Positions 25,824 through 33,526 of a stretch of 64,000 bases of DNA are shown here, one piece after another. Under the pieces are notes generated by a model that was given only the letters and a program-made list of their open reading frames with translations, ran no database searches and had not been told where the DNA came from. The translations under genes were made by a program, and so were the position numbers. The stretch comes from Planctomycetota bacterium (GTDB lineage: Bacteria; Planctomycetota; UBA1135; UBA2386), in assembly GCA_016794565.1 (NCBI GenBank), contig JAEUHQ010000065.1:1-64000 (forward strand), written 5' to 3'. Positions within the stretch are counted from its first letter, which is position 1; each line of letters begins with the position of its first letter.

Positions 25824-26093
25824 ATGGTCGTCACTTGGCAGGCACCCAGCCACTCGGACCGTTGCCCCCCAAACTCAGGGTGTGCGGCCACGGTATCCGT
25901 GGAGATCACAGCTCCAAACAACCGGCGTCACGATGACCACGGGAGATGCGGCGACAAGAAGAAGACGATATCACTTGCCACGACCGGCTGTGATACGCAC
26001 CAGAAGCACGAAGCCGCGATCCTCAACCCCAATGAGGACTGCCACGCAACCTGCTTCTACGAGGTGTTCGCATTGTGCTCTCCGTGTGAGTGA
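25824..26093 (+). CDS. Cys-rich small protein, hypothetical
   Basis: An 89-aa frame from ATG 25824 with nine cysteines, including CPPNSGC near the start and CHATC and CSPCE at the C-terminus. It has no signal peptide. Third-position GC is clearly below that of neighbouring genes, suggesting transfer or relaxed selection. It ends 6 nt before the next gene. A second overlapping frame (about 25745-25936) is also Cys-rich, so the true gene could be a longer, now frameshifted ORF. No family was recognised; low confidence. Confidence 0.35.
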   Translation: MVVTWQAPSHSDRCPPNSGCAATVSVEITAPNNRRHDDHGRCGDKKKTISLATTGCDTHQKHEAAILNPNEDCHATCFYEVFALCSPCE

Positions 26094-26099
26094 CGGCTC

Positions 26100-27008
26100 A
26101 TGGCCCCCGGTTTGATGGGCCGTCGTGCCGTCGCCGTAGCAGCGCTGACGGTGCTTGGCCTTGTCGTGTTCTCGGCGATTCGGTGGCCTGCTGTCTCCGA
26201 TTCCAATGAGGTGCGCCGTCGGGATGTCCACGTCGCAGTCACCGCAGAATCGGGGCCGCTGCGACCGTTCCAGGCGGTGGTCGCCCAGCGTGCCGGGCGT
26301 GCGAGTGAATTGATGGTCGAGACGCTGGCACCGTTGGATCGGGACACTGCGGGATTTGTGGGATCGGTCTCACGGTCGAACTGGCCCGGCGACCTCCAGC
26401 GAGTGGAATGCAATCTCGCGGAGTACTGTTTCTTCTCGATGGGGAAGCTCGACAAGACCGTGTTGTTGCGACATCCGCGCTTGAACCCTGACGACCGGGA
26501 AGTGTCCGCAAGCCTGGTCGAGGACCTGGACGTGGTGACGAAGGCCCTCGACGAGACCCAGGGGCCGCTGGCCGAGGCCTGGTCCGACCTGTACCGCGAG
26601 GAGGCGGTCGCGTTGATCGACAGCGGCGCGGTGGAACCTCGCGAGGGTCCGCGGATCGACGAGGCCACCGTGAGCCATCTCGCAAGGATCGCCCGGCAAG
26701 AAGGCAAGTACCCGGGAAAGTCGGTGGCCGAAGTGAAGGACCTCCTGCGCGCGAACGCGATCGGGCTTGATGGCGATGCGGTCGTGCACCGAGGCGAAGT
26801 GTACCCCTGCGAGCGCTTCACGAAGATGCCGGCCAGTGACGCCGCGTTCGAGTGGAAGCGCCTCGTGGCGATCCAGACTGCGGACTTCCTGGCGGCGTGG
26901 TTCACGGTCCATGCTCTCACGCAGAGGTCCGCGGCGGCAGCCGACATCGAGTCCTTTGCCGGAACGACGAGAGCAGATCTGTCGAAGCGGGGTCCGGTTC
27001 GGCGGTGA
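26100..27008 (+). CDS. Membrane-anchored protein of unknown function
   Basis: A 302-aa protein with one N-terminal membrane helix (about residues 8-27, AVAVAALTVLGLVVFSAI), then a soluble, mostly helical region with EYCFFSMGKLDK, a charged segment around LSHLARIARQEGKYPGKSV and AWFTVHAL near the end. No catalytic motif or known domain was recognised. It follows the Cys-rich small ORF by 6 nt and may be co-transcribed with it. Base composition is slightly lower in GC than its neighbours. Confidence 0.6.
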   Translation: MAPGLMGRRAVAVAALTVLGLVVFSAIRWPAVSDSNEVRRRDVHVAVTAESGPLRPFQAVVAQRAGRASELMVETLAPLDRDTAGFVGSVSRSNWPGDLQRVECNLAEYCFFSMGKLDKTVLLRHPRLNPDDREVSASLVEDLDVVTKALDETQGPLAEAWSDLYREEAVALIDSGAVEPREGPRIDEATVSHLARIARQEGKYPGKSVAEVKDLLRANAIGLDGDAVVHRGEVYPCERFTKMPASDAAFEWKRLVAIQTADFLAAWFTVHALTQRSAAAADIESFAGTTRADLSKRGPVRR

Positions 27009-27066
27009 GGTGAACGTCTGGCGCGCGCAACGCCGCCTGCTCCCTCGTTCGGCCGGGCCGTGCGCC

Positions 27067-27072
27067 TAGCAT
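27067..27072 (+). promoter_or_regulatory. -10-like hexamer before amidohydrolase gene
   Basis: TAGCAT lies exactly 6 nt before ATG 27079, so the transcript would start at or next to the start codon. No Shine-Dalgarno is visible. Inferred from sequence only. Confidence 0.35.
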
Positions 27073-27078
27073 GGCGAG

Positions 27079-28683
27079 ATGTTCGCCGTCGTGCTCGCCG
27101 CTGCACTCGCCGCGTTTCCGCAGGACCTCGTGCTCACGAATGCGATGGTGCACACCGGTGCATCGACACCGTTCGAAGGTCGCATCGTCGTACGCGACGG
27201 GAGGATCGCTTCGCCCGACGCAGAGCCGCCGCCGGGCGCGACGACGATCGACCTGCACGGCGCGTTCGTGCTGCCCGGCCTGCAGGACGCGCACGGGCAC
27301 CTGCTCGGGCTCGGCACGTCGCTCGTCGAGGTGAACCTCGTCGGCACGAAGTCGTACGACGAGGTGATCGAGCGGGTCGCCGCCGCTGCGGCGAACACGA
27401 AGCCCGGCGACTGGGTGTTCGGGCGCGGCTGGGACCAGAACGACTGGCCGGACACCGCGATGCCGCACCACGCGGAGCTGACCGCCGCGGTGCCCGAGCA
27501 TCCGGTGTGGCTCGTGCGCATCGACGGCCATGCGGGGCTGCTGAACCAGCGCGGACTGTTCTTGTCGGGCATCCGCGCGGGCAGCGAGGCGCCGGCCGGC
27601 GGCGAGATCCTCCTCGACGAACACGGCGAACCCACGGGTGTGCTCGTCGACGCCGCGATGGCGGCGGTGCCGAAGCACGATCCGACGTTCGCCGAGATCC
27701 AGGAACGGCTGCTGCGCGCGCAGGGCGAGTGCCTGCGGCACGGCCTCACGTGCGTGCACGACGCCGGCGTCACGCAGGGCGAACTCGAACAGCTGCGGCT
27801 CCTCCACTTCGAGGGCAAGTGGCGCCTGCGCGTCTACGCGATGGTCGCGGAGTCGGAGCGCGAACTGATCCGCAAGGGTCCGTGGGAGAGCAGGGACGGG
27901 CTGCTCACCGTGCGCGCGGTGAAGGGTTACGCCGACGGCGCGCTCGGTTCGCGCGGCGCGGAGCTGCTCGAGCCGTACGCGGACCGGCCCACGTCGCGCG
28001 GTCTGCAGGGCATGCCGAGGGCGAAGCTGCAGGAACTCGCGCAGCGCTGTGCGGACGCCGGCATGCAGCTGTGTGTGCACGCGATCGGCGACCGCGCGAA
28101 CCGGAACGTGCTCGACGCGTACGCCGCAGTGCAGGTCGAGGGCGGCCTCGCGTCGCGTCGCTTCCGCATCGAGCACGCGCAGGTCGTCGCGGCCGCCGAC
28201 GTGGTGCGCTTCCGGGACCTCGGCGTGATCCCGTCGATGCAGCCGACGCACCTGACGTCCGACATGCCGTGGGCGCCGGACAGGCTCGGGCCGGAGCGCG
28301 TGAGGCTCGCGTACGCGTGGCGTTCGTTCCTGGCGATCGGGGTTCCCGTGCCGTTCGGGAGCGACTTCCCGGTGGAGTCGGTCGATCCGCGGAAGGGCCT
28401 GTTCGCGGCGGTCACGACGCGCGCCGAGCAGGGCGGGCCCGCGCAGGGGTTCCGCCCGGACCAGAAACTGACGCGCGAGGAGGCGATCGCCGGCTTCACG
28501 AAGCACGCCGCGTTCGCGATGTTCGCCGAGGAACGCCTCGGCACGATCGAGCCGGGCAAGATCGCCGACCTCACCGTCTTCGACCGCGACCTGCGCACGT
28601 GCCCCGAGAACGAACTGCTCGAGGCGAAGGTCGTGCTGACCGTCGTCGGCGGACAGGTGGTCCACGACGCCCGCGGCCGGTAG
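27079..28683 (+). CDS. Secreted amidohydrolase family 3 (YtcJ-like)
   Basis: A 534-aa protein with a short hydrophobic N-terminus that fits a signal peptide (MFAVVLAAALAAFPQ). The core is that of an amidohydrolase: LVLTNAMVHTG at the start of the composite beta-sandwich, LPGLQDAHGHLLG with metal-binding H72 and H74, IEHAQVV, FGSDFPVES with a catalytic-type Asp, and a C-terminal GTIEPGKIADLTVFD signature. Family 3 members hydrolyse N-acyl or formamide-type bonds; the substrate is unknown. It may act in the periplasm. The LarE gene starts 13 nt after its stop. Confidence 0.88.
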   Translation: MFAVVLAAALAAFPQDLVLTNAMVHTGASTPFEGRIVVRDGRIASPDAEPPPGATTIDLHGAFVLPGLQDAHGHLLGLGTSLVEVNLVGTKSYDEVIERVAAAAANTKPGDWVFGRGWDQNDWPDTAMPHHAELTAAVPEHPVWLVRIDGHAGLLNQRGLFLSGIRAGSEAPAGGEILLDEHGEPTGVLVDAAMAAVPKHDPTFAEIQERLLRAQGECLRHGLTCVHDAGVTQGELEQLRLLHFEGKWRLRVYAMVAESERELIRKGPWESRDGLLTVRAVKGYADGALGSRGAELLEPYADRPTSRGLQGMPRAKLQELAQRCADAGMQLCVHAIGDRANRNVLDAYAAVQVEGGLASRRFRIEHAQVVAAADVVRFRDLGVIPSMQPTHLTSDMPWAPDRLGPERVRLAYAWRSFLAIGVPVPFGSDFPVESVDPRKGLFAAVTTRAEQGGPAQGFRPDQKLTREEAIAGFTKHAAFAMFAEERLGTIEPGKIADLTVFDRDLRTCPENELLEAKVVLTVVGGQVVHDARGR

Positions 28684-28696
28684 AACGGGGCGCCAC

Positions 28697-29533
28697 ATGC
28701 TGCCCGCGACCGCGTCCCTCCCGTACGAGAGAAAGCTCGACCACCTGCGCGCGTCGCTGGTGCGGCTGCGCGGCGCCGTCGTCGCGTTCTCGGGCGGCGT
28801 CGACTCGACGGCGCTGCTGCACGCGTGCCGGGCAGCGCTCGGCGACCGTGCGGTCGCGGTGACCGCCGACTCGCCGTCGCTGCCGCGGGCCGAACTCGCC
28901 GAGGCGACGGCGCTCGCGGCGGAGATCGGGGTGCGCCACGTGGTGCTTCCCACGCACGAACTGGAACGTGCCGACTACAGGAAGAACGCAGGCGATCGCT
29001 GCTACCACTGCAAGAAGGAGCTGTTCACGACCGTCGCGGCGCGGCGCGCCGAGGTCGCTCCTGCGGAGTGGAGCGTCCTCTACGGTGCGATCACCGACGA
29101 TCTCGGCGACCACCGCCCCGGCCAGAAGGCCGCCGCGGAGCACGGGGTGCTGGCGCCGCTCGTCGACGCCGGCTTCGCGAAGGACGACGTGCGCCGCTAC
29201 AGCCGCGACGTGGGTCTCCGCACCGCGGACAAGCCGAGCTTTGCGTGTCTGTCCTCGCGCGTTCCGCACGGCACGGCGATCGACCTCGCGGTGCTCGCGC
29301 GGATCGAAGCCGCCGAGGCGGCGATGCGCGAACTCGGCTTCCGCCAGTTCCGCGTGCGTCACCACGACCAGCTCGCGCGCGTCGAGGTCGGCGCCGACGA
29401 GCTGCCGCGCGCGTTCGACGAGCGCGTCGCGATCGGGGAACGGCTGAAGGCGGCGGGCTATCTCTTCGTCGCGCTCGACGTGTTCGGCTACCGCAGCGGC
29501 TCGATGAACGTGCTGCTCGAACGAGGATCCTGA
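28697..29533 (+). CDS. larE: LarE, ATP-dependent sacrificial sulfur transferase
   Basis: A 278-aa PP-loop ATPase. It shows the P-loop FSGGVDS (32-37), RCYHCKKELF (101-110) and KPSFACLSSR (C184 in the position of the sacrificial sulfur donor). LarE inserts sulfur into the nickel-pincer nucleotide cofactor precursor of LarA-type lactate racemase and related racemases. larB and larC are not in this window. The stop shares its last base with the start of the M28 peptidase gene (TGATG), so translation is likely coupled. Confidence 0.9.
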   Translation: MLPATASLPYERKLDHLRASLVRLRGAVVAFSGGVDSTALLHACRAALGDRAVAVTADSPSLPRAELAEATALAAEIGVRHVVLPTHELERADYRKNAGDRCYHCKKELFTTVAARRAEVAPAEWSVLYGAITDDLGDHRPGQKAAAEHGVLAPLVDAGFAKDDVRRYSRDVGLRTADKPSFACLSSRVPHGTAIDLAVLARIEAAEAAMRELGFRQFRVRHHDQLARVEVGADELPRAFDERVAIGERLKAAGYLFVALDVFGYRSGSMNVLLERGS

Positions 29534-30897
29534 TGTCGCGAATGCTCCTGCGTCTGCTCCCCGTCGTGCTCGCCAGCGCCGGCGCCCTGCGATGCCAGGA
29601 TCCCGTCGTCGCCGAGCGCATCACCGAGGCGCGGGTGCGTGAAGTCGTGAGCTGGCTCGCCGCGGACGAGCGCGCGGGTCGCGACACCGGCAGTCCGGAG
29701 CTCGAGCAGACGGCCGACTGGCTCGGGGAACGCTTCGCCGCGGCGGGGCTCGTGCCGCTGCCGGGCGGTTCGTGGTTCCACGAGTACACGCTGCCCGGCA
29801 TCGGCCTCGATTCGCGCGCGGTGACGCTGAAGCTCGTGCGCAAGGTGGGGGACAAGAGCGCCGAGTTCGTGCTCGAGCCCGACAAGGACGTGCGGCTCCT
29901 GCGACCCGCGGATCTCGTGAGCGGTGAGGAGGAGTGCACGGTCGGCCTGGTCGACGACCCGGTGCTGCAGCGTCTGATCGACGCCCCGTCGGCGCGTCGC
30001 ACGGCGGTGCTCGAAGTGCCGGCGGAGCACCCGTTCTGGAAGCGGGCCGCGGGCGCCCATGACCGCCTCGGCTCGGTGCGCGGCGCGTCGCGGCCGGTGT
30101 TCCTGATCCGCACCGGCGTCCTGCCGGCGCGGTCGGCGGACCAGGAGGTCGCCTGGAGCGCCGCGTGGACCGTGCCCGCGGCGGAGAAGAAGGACGTGCC
30201 GCTACGCAACGTCACGGCGACGATGCCCGGCACCGACAAGAAGGACGAGTTCGTCGTCGTCAGCGCGCACTACGACCACATCGGCACGGGGCGGCCGGTC
30301 GACGGCGACGCGATCTACAACGGCGCGGACGACGACGCGAGCGGGACGACCGCGGTCGTGCTGCTGTCGGAAGCCCTGGCGAAGATGCCGCCGCCGCGCC
30401 GCACGATCCTGTTCGTCTGCTTCTCCGCGGAGGAGCGCGGGCTCGAAGGCTCGGCGGCGTTCTGCAAGCGGCCGCCGGTGCCGCGCGAGGGGATCGTCGC
30501 GAACCTCAATCTCGAGATGCTCGGCCGTCCCGAGCCCGGCAAGGAGGGCAAGGCCTGGATCACCGGGTCGGGCTACAGCGACTTCGCCGACATCGCCGGC
30601 GCCGCGCTGAAGCGCGGCGGCGTCGAATTGATCGACTTCCGCATGGCCGACCAGCTGTTTGCCGCGAGCGACAACTGGTCGTTCGTGCGCCACGGCATCG
30701 TCGCACACTCGTTGAGCGCTGGCTCACTGCACTCCGACTACCACCGTCCGAGCGACGAGGTCGAACGCCTCGACATCCCGCACATGACGAAGGTCATCCG
30801 CGCGCTGGTCGAGGTCGTGCGCGAGTTCGCGAACCGCGACGCGCGCCCGGAGTGGAACGACGAGGGCAAGGCGCGCATCGCGCGCGGCAAGCGCTGA
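29533..30897 (+). CDS. Secreted M28-family zinc peptidase
   Basis: A 454-aa protein with a signal peptide (MSRMLLRLLPVVLASAGALRC). The co-catalytic zinc site is complete: VVSAHYDHIG (H246), NGADDDASG (D266) and SAEERGLEGS (E300/E301), followed by LNLEMLGR and HSDYHRPSDE with the last His ligand. It should be an extracytoplasmic aminopeptidase or related exopeptidase. ATG 29533 overlaps the last base of larE. Convergent with the following lipoprotein gene. Confidence 0.9.
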   Translation: MSRMLLRLLPVVLASAGALRCQDPVVAERITEARVREVVSWLAADERAGRDTGSPELEQTADWLGERFAAAGLVPLPGGSWFHEYTLPGIGLDSRAVTLKLVRKVGDKSAEFVLEPDKDVRLLRPADLVSGEEECTVGLVDDPVLQRLIDAPSARRTAVLEVPAEHPFWKRAAGAHDRLGSVRGASRPVFLIRTGVLPARSADQEVAWSAAWTVPAAEKKDVPLRNVTATMPGTDKKDEFVVVSAHYDHIGTGRPVDGDAIYNGADDDASGTTAVVLLSEALAKMPPPRRTILFVCFSAEERGLEGSAAFCKRPPVPREGIVANLNLEMLGRPEPGKEGKAWITGSGYSDFADIAGAALKRGGVELIDFRMADQLFAASDNWSFVRHGIVAHSLSAGSLHSDYHRPSDEVERLDIPHMTKVIRALVEVVREFANRDARPEWNDEGKARIARGKR

Positions 30898-30898
30898 T

Positions 30899-30926
30899 CG
30901 CGCTGCGATCGACGTGGCGCAGCGCG
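30899..30926. terminator. Hairpin between convergent M28 and lipoprotein genes
   Basis: CGCGCTGCG (30899-30907) pairs perfectly with CGCAGCGCG (30918-30926) around a 10-nt loop, 2 nt after the M28 stop. The stop codons are outside the stem. No U-tract is present. A terminator function is inferred. Confidence 0.45.
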
Positions 30927-30936
30927 GCGTCGATGC

Positions 30937-31509
30937 TCAGAGGTCGTTCTGGCCGCGGTTCTTGATCTGCATCGGCGCCGACTGCCGCGGCGTGCGCGGC
31001 GCGACCGGAGGATCCAGCGGTTCGTCCTCCGTCTCCGGGGTCGCGATGCAGCGGATGCGCCAGGACCAGCCGGGTTCGAGGTGCGCACCGTAGGTCGGCG
31101 TGCGCAGTTCGTCCGAGTAGTAGCTGCCGCGCGCCAGCGGGATCGGCACGGGGACGATGCAGTTCACCGACTGGCTCGACACGACCTGGTGTCGCGCGTC
31201 GAGCACGTCGAGCGAGACCCACGCCTTCACGATCGGGCGCGTCGTGCGGTTCTGGTAGTGGAAGCGGCACCGCAGGTACTCAGCGCCGGGCCAGCCGTCG
31301 AGGCTGATTTCCCGCACGGTGACACGGCCGTCCTCGGGGAAGTCGAACTCGATCGGTGCCGTGTTCTGCTGCCGGAACACCTGCTGCTGCACTCGCAGGT
31401 CGTCGAGTTCGGCCACCAGCGGGTGGACCGTCGTCTCGGTGGAGCCGGAAACTGCACACGCCGCCGCGAAGAGCAGCGGCGTGGCGACGAGGATCGTGGG
31501 GATGTTCAT
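30937..31509 (-). CDS. Lipoprotein (YcfL-like DUF1425 features)
   Basis: A 190-aa protein from ATG 31509 with a lipobox LFAAAC (C18). The mature part resembles small outer-membrane lipoproteins of the YcfL/DUF1425 type, with CRFHYQNRTTRPIVKAWVSLDVLDA and a proline-rich C-terminal tail. These are seldom characterised; family assignment is tentative. It is convergent with the M28 peptidase gene and 67 nt downstream of the beta-propeller lipoprotein gene. Confidence 0.65.
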   Translation of the reverse strand: MNIPTILVATPLLFAAACAVSGSTETTVHPLVAELDDLRVQQQVFRQQNTAPIEFDFPEDGRVTVREISLDGWPGAEYLRCRFHYQNRTTRPIVKAWVSLDVLDARHQVVSSQSVNCIVPVPIPLARGSYYSDELRTPTYGAHLEPGWSWRIRCIATPETEDEPLDPPVAPRTPRQSAPMQIKNRGQNDL

Positions 31510-31576
31510 GGCGCGCGCCGCCAGCAAGGATCGTTCCCCCGGCGCGCGCCGTAAAGCCCCGGACCTTCGGCAGGCC

Positions 31577-33391
31577 TCAGCGCGTCGCGCTGAACTTGCC
31601 GACCACCGTGTGGTCGTGGTGCAGACCGCCCGAATCGGTGTTCGTGAGGCGCGTCTCCGTGCTGCCGTCCCAGACGAACAGGTCGGTGTTCGTGTTGGTG
31701 CCGACGACGCGCGTGAACAGGATGGTCCCGTCCGCGGTCTTGGCCTGGAAGGCGTCGTTGCCCGCGGTGTTGCTCAACACGACCGAAGTGGTGCCCGAAG
31801 CGTCCCACATCGACAGGTCGGTCTGGCTGCTCGCGGTGAGCGAGTAGACGAAGTCGCCGGCGTCGAGGCCGTCGCCACCGAAGGCGAGGCCGGTGCCGGT
31901 GATCGCCGAACCCCACGTCCCGACCGAGACGTCGAACACGTTCAACGCCGTGCCGTCGGTGCGCTGACCGACGACGTCACCGTTCGCGAGTGTGCCGATC
32001 GTCGTCTCGACTGCGCCGCCGGCGGCCCAAGTCTGCGTCGACGGCGACGCGACCAGCGACACCGCGAGCAGGCTCGACGTCGTGCCGCTCGGGCGCACGA
32101 ACGCCCATGCGGTCGTGCCGTCGCTCGACACACCGAGCACCTGCGACACGTCGCTGCCGTTGCGCACGGTGGCGTTGGTGCCGGTGTCGAGGTCGTAGAA
32201 GAACGCGTCGGTCTCGCTCGGCGTCGACACGAGGTCCGTGCGGCCGAAGACGACTTCGTTGCCGGCGCCGATCGCCGCGAACTCGTCCCAGTCGCCGCTG
32301 GCGCCGGTCAGCGTGCTGATCTCGGTCGTGTCGCCGGTCGACGGGTTCCACGAGCACAGGTCGCTGGTGGTGCCCGACTGGGCCATGAACACGACGTGGC
32401 TGTTCGTGCCGCGCGCCGCGTAGACCTTGTCGCGCGAGTCGAGCGCGCTCACGTCGGCGCCGATCTCGACGAGGCCTGTCGACACCTTGTAGTAGAAGAG
32501 GTCGTGCGGGCCGGTGGCGCTGACGCGTGAGATCACGATGCCGCCGTTCGGCAAGGTCGCTTCGAGCTGCTCGTCGGTCGCGGCCGTGGCGACTGCGAAG
32601 GTCTCGTCCTCGGCCGGGTCGTACGCGTAGACGTCCGCCTGGCCGCCGACGGCCACTTCGTAGAAGACGAGGTCGGCCGAGTTCACCAGCACCGTGTTGG
32701 TCGACAGCAGGTTCTCGGCGAGAACGCGCGTCGTGTTCGTGACCGGGTTGTGGAGGAAGAGCTTCCGGGCGTTGGTCGCGCCGGCGGTGAAGAGCACCTT
32801 GTTGTCGCTCGTGTGATTGGCGTACGCCGGGTTCGTCTCGTCGGCACCGAGTTCCGTGTTGCGCCGCGAGAACGTGTCGAACAGCCACAGGCGCGACGGA
32901 CCGGAGGTCGTGTGGTACACGACGCGGCTGTCGGACAGTGTGGCGTCGACGCGCGGCTGGGACACGGACGCGGCGACGCGCACGAACGCGTTCGTCGCGG
33001 AGTCGAGCAGCATCAGGCCCTGGTCGTCCTCGCGCACGGCCACGAGGTTTGCCGAAGTGACCTTCACCGCGAACGTGCCCGCGTTGGTCTTGGCGCCGTC
33101 GGTCACCGAGAACTCGACGTCGTAGGACCCGATCGTGTCGAAGGTGTTCGTGTAGACGCTGCCGGTGAACGAGCCGCCGCCGGACGTCACCGTGTACGCG
33201 AGCGTGGCGCCTTCGCGATCCGTGACGTAGTCGGCGACGTCGAGGGAGAGCGGCGTGCCGCCGGCCACGAGCTGCGGCGGCACGGACTCGATGCGCGGAG
33301 CGGCGTTGCCTACTTTGCTGCCGCCGCCGCACGCGGCCAGCGTGGCGGCCGTGGCGAGCAGGAGCGTGGTGATCGTCGGGCGATGGACCAT
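31577..33391 (-). CDS. Beta-propeller lipoprotein with cadherin-like domain
   Basis: A 604-aa protein from ATG 33391 with lipobox TLAAC (C21) followed by GGGSK. Residues about 35-110 form an Ig/cadherin-like beta-sandwich (PPQLVAGGTPLSLDVADYV and DTIGSYDVEFSVTDGAKT). The rest consists of about ten strand-rich repeats such as VYHTTSGPSRLWLFDTFS and TTSDLCSWNPSTGDTTEI, likely one or two beta-propellers. GAGAG precedes the ATG. The function is unknown; probably exposed at the surface. Confidence 0.8.
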   Translation of the reverse strand: MVHRPTITTLLLATAATLAACGGGSKVGNAAPRIESVPPQLVAGGTPLSLDVADYVTDREGATLAYTVTSGGGSFTGSVYTNTFDTIGSYDVEFSVTDGAKTNAGTFAVKVTSANLVAVREDDQGLMLLDSATNAFVRVAASVSQPRVDATLSDSRVVYHTTSGPSRLWLFDTFSRRNTELGADETNPAYANHTSDNKVLFTAGATNARKLFLHNPVTNTTRVLAENLLSTNTVLVNSADLVFYEVAVGGQADVYAYDPAEDETFAVATAATDEQLEATLPNGGIVISRVSATGPHDLFYYKVSTGLVEIGADVSALDSRDKVYAARGTNSHVVFMAQSGTTSDLCSWNPSTGDTTEISTLTGASGDWDEFAAIGAGNEVVFGRTDLVSTPSETDAFFYDLDTGTNATVRNGSDVSQVLGVSSDGTTAWAFVRPSGTTSSLLAVSLVASPSTQTWAAGGAVETTIGTLANGDVVGQRTDGTALNVFDVSVGTWGSAITGTGLAFGGDGLDAGDFVYSLTASSQTDLSMWDASGTTSVVLSNTAGNDAFQAKTADGTILFTRVVGTNTNTDLFVWDGSTETRLTNTDSGGLHHDHTVVGKFSATR

Positions 33392-33526
33392 GGGAAGTCG
33401 TCTCTCTGGGTGCAGTGCTGGTTCTGAAACTGGACGCGCGAGCATCGACCGTCGCGAGGTTCGGCACTGAGGCGCTTCTCGACGCCGCCGTGGCATCGCC
33501 CGTAGGTGCACGCGCCTGCGGCGCGG

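Noticed and set aside
26100-28683. Unknown membrane protein and amidohydrolase as one operon with a shared function
   Set aside because: The amidohydrolase has its own -10-like element 6 nt before its start and a 70-nt gap, so there is no evidence for coupling.
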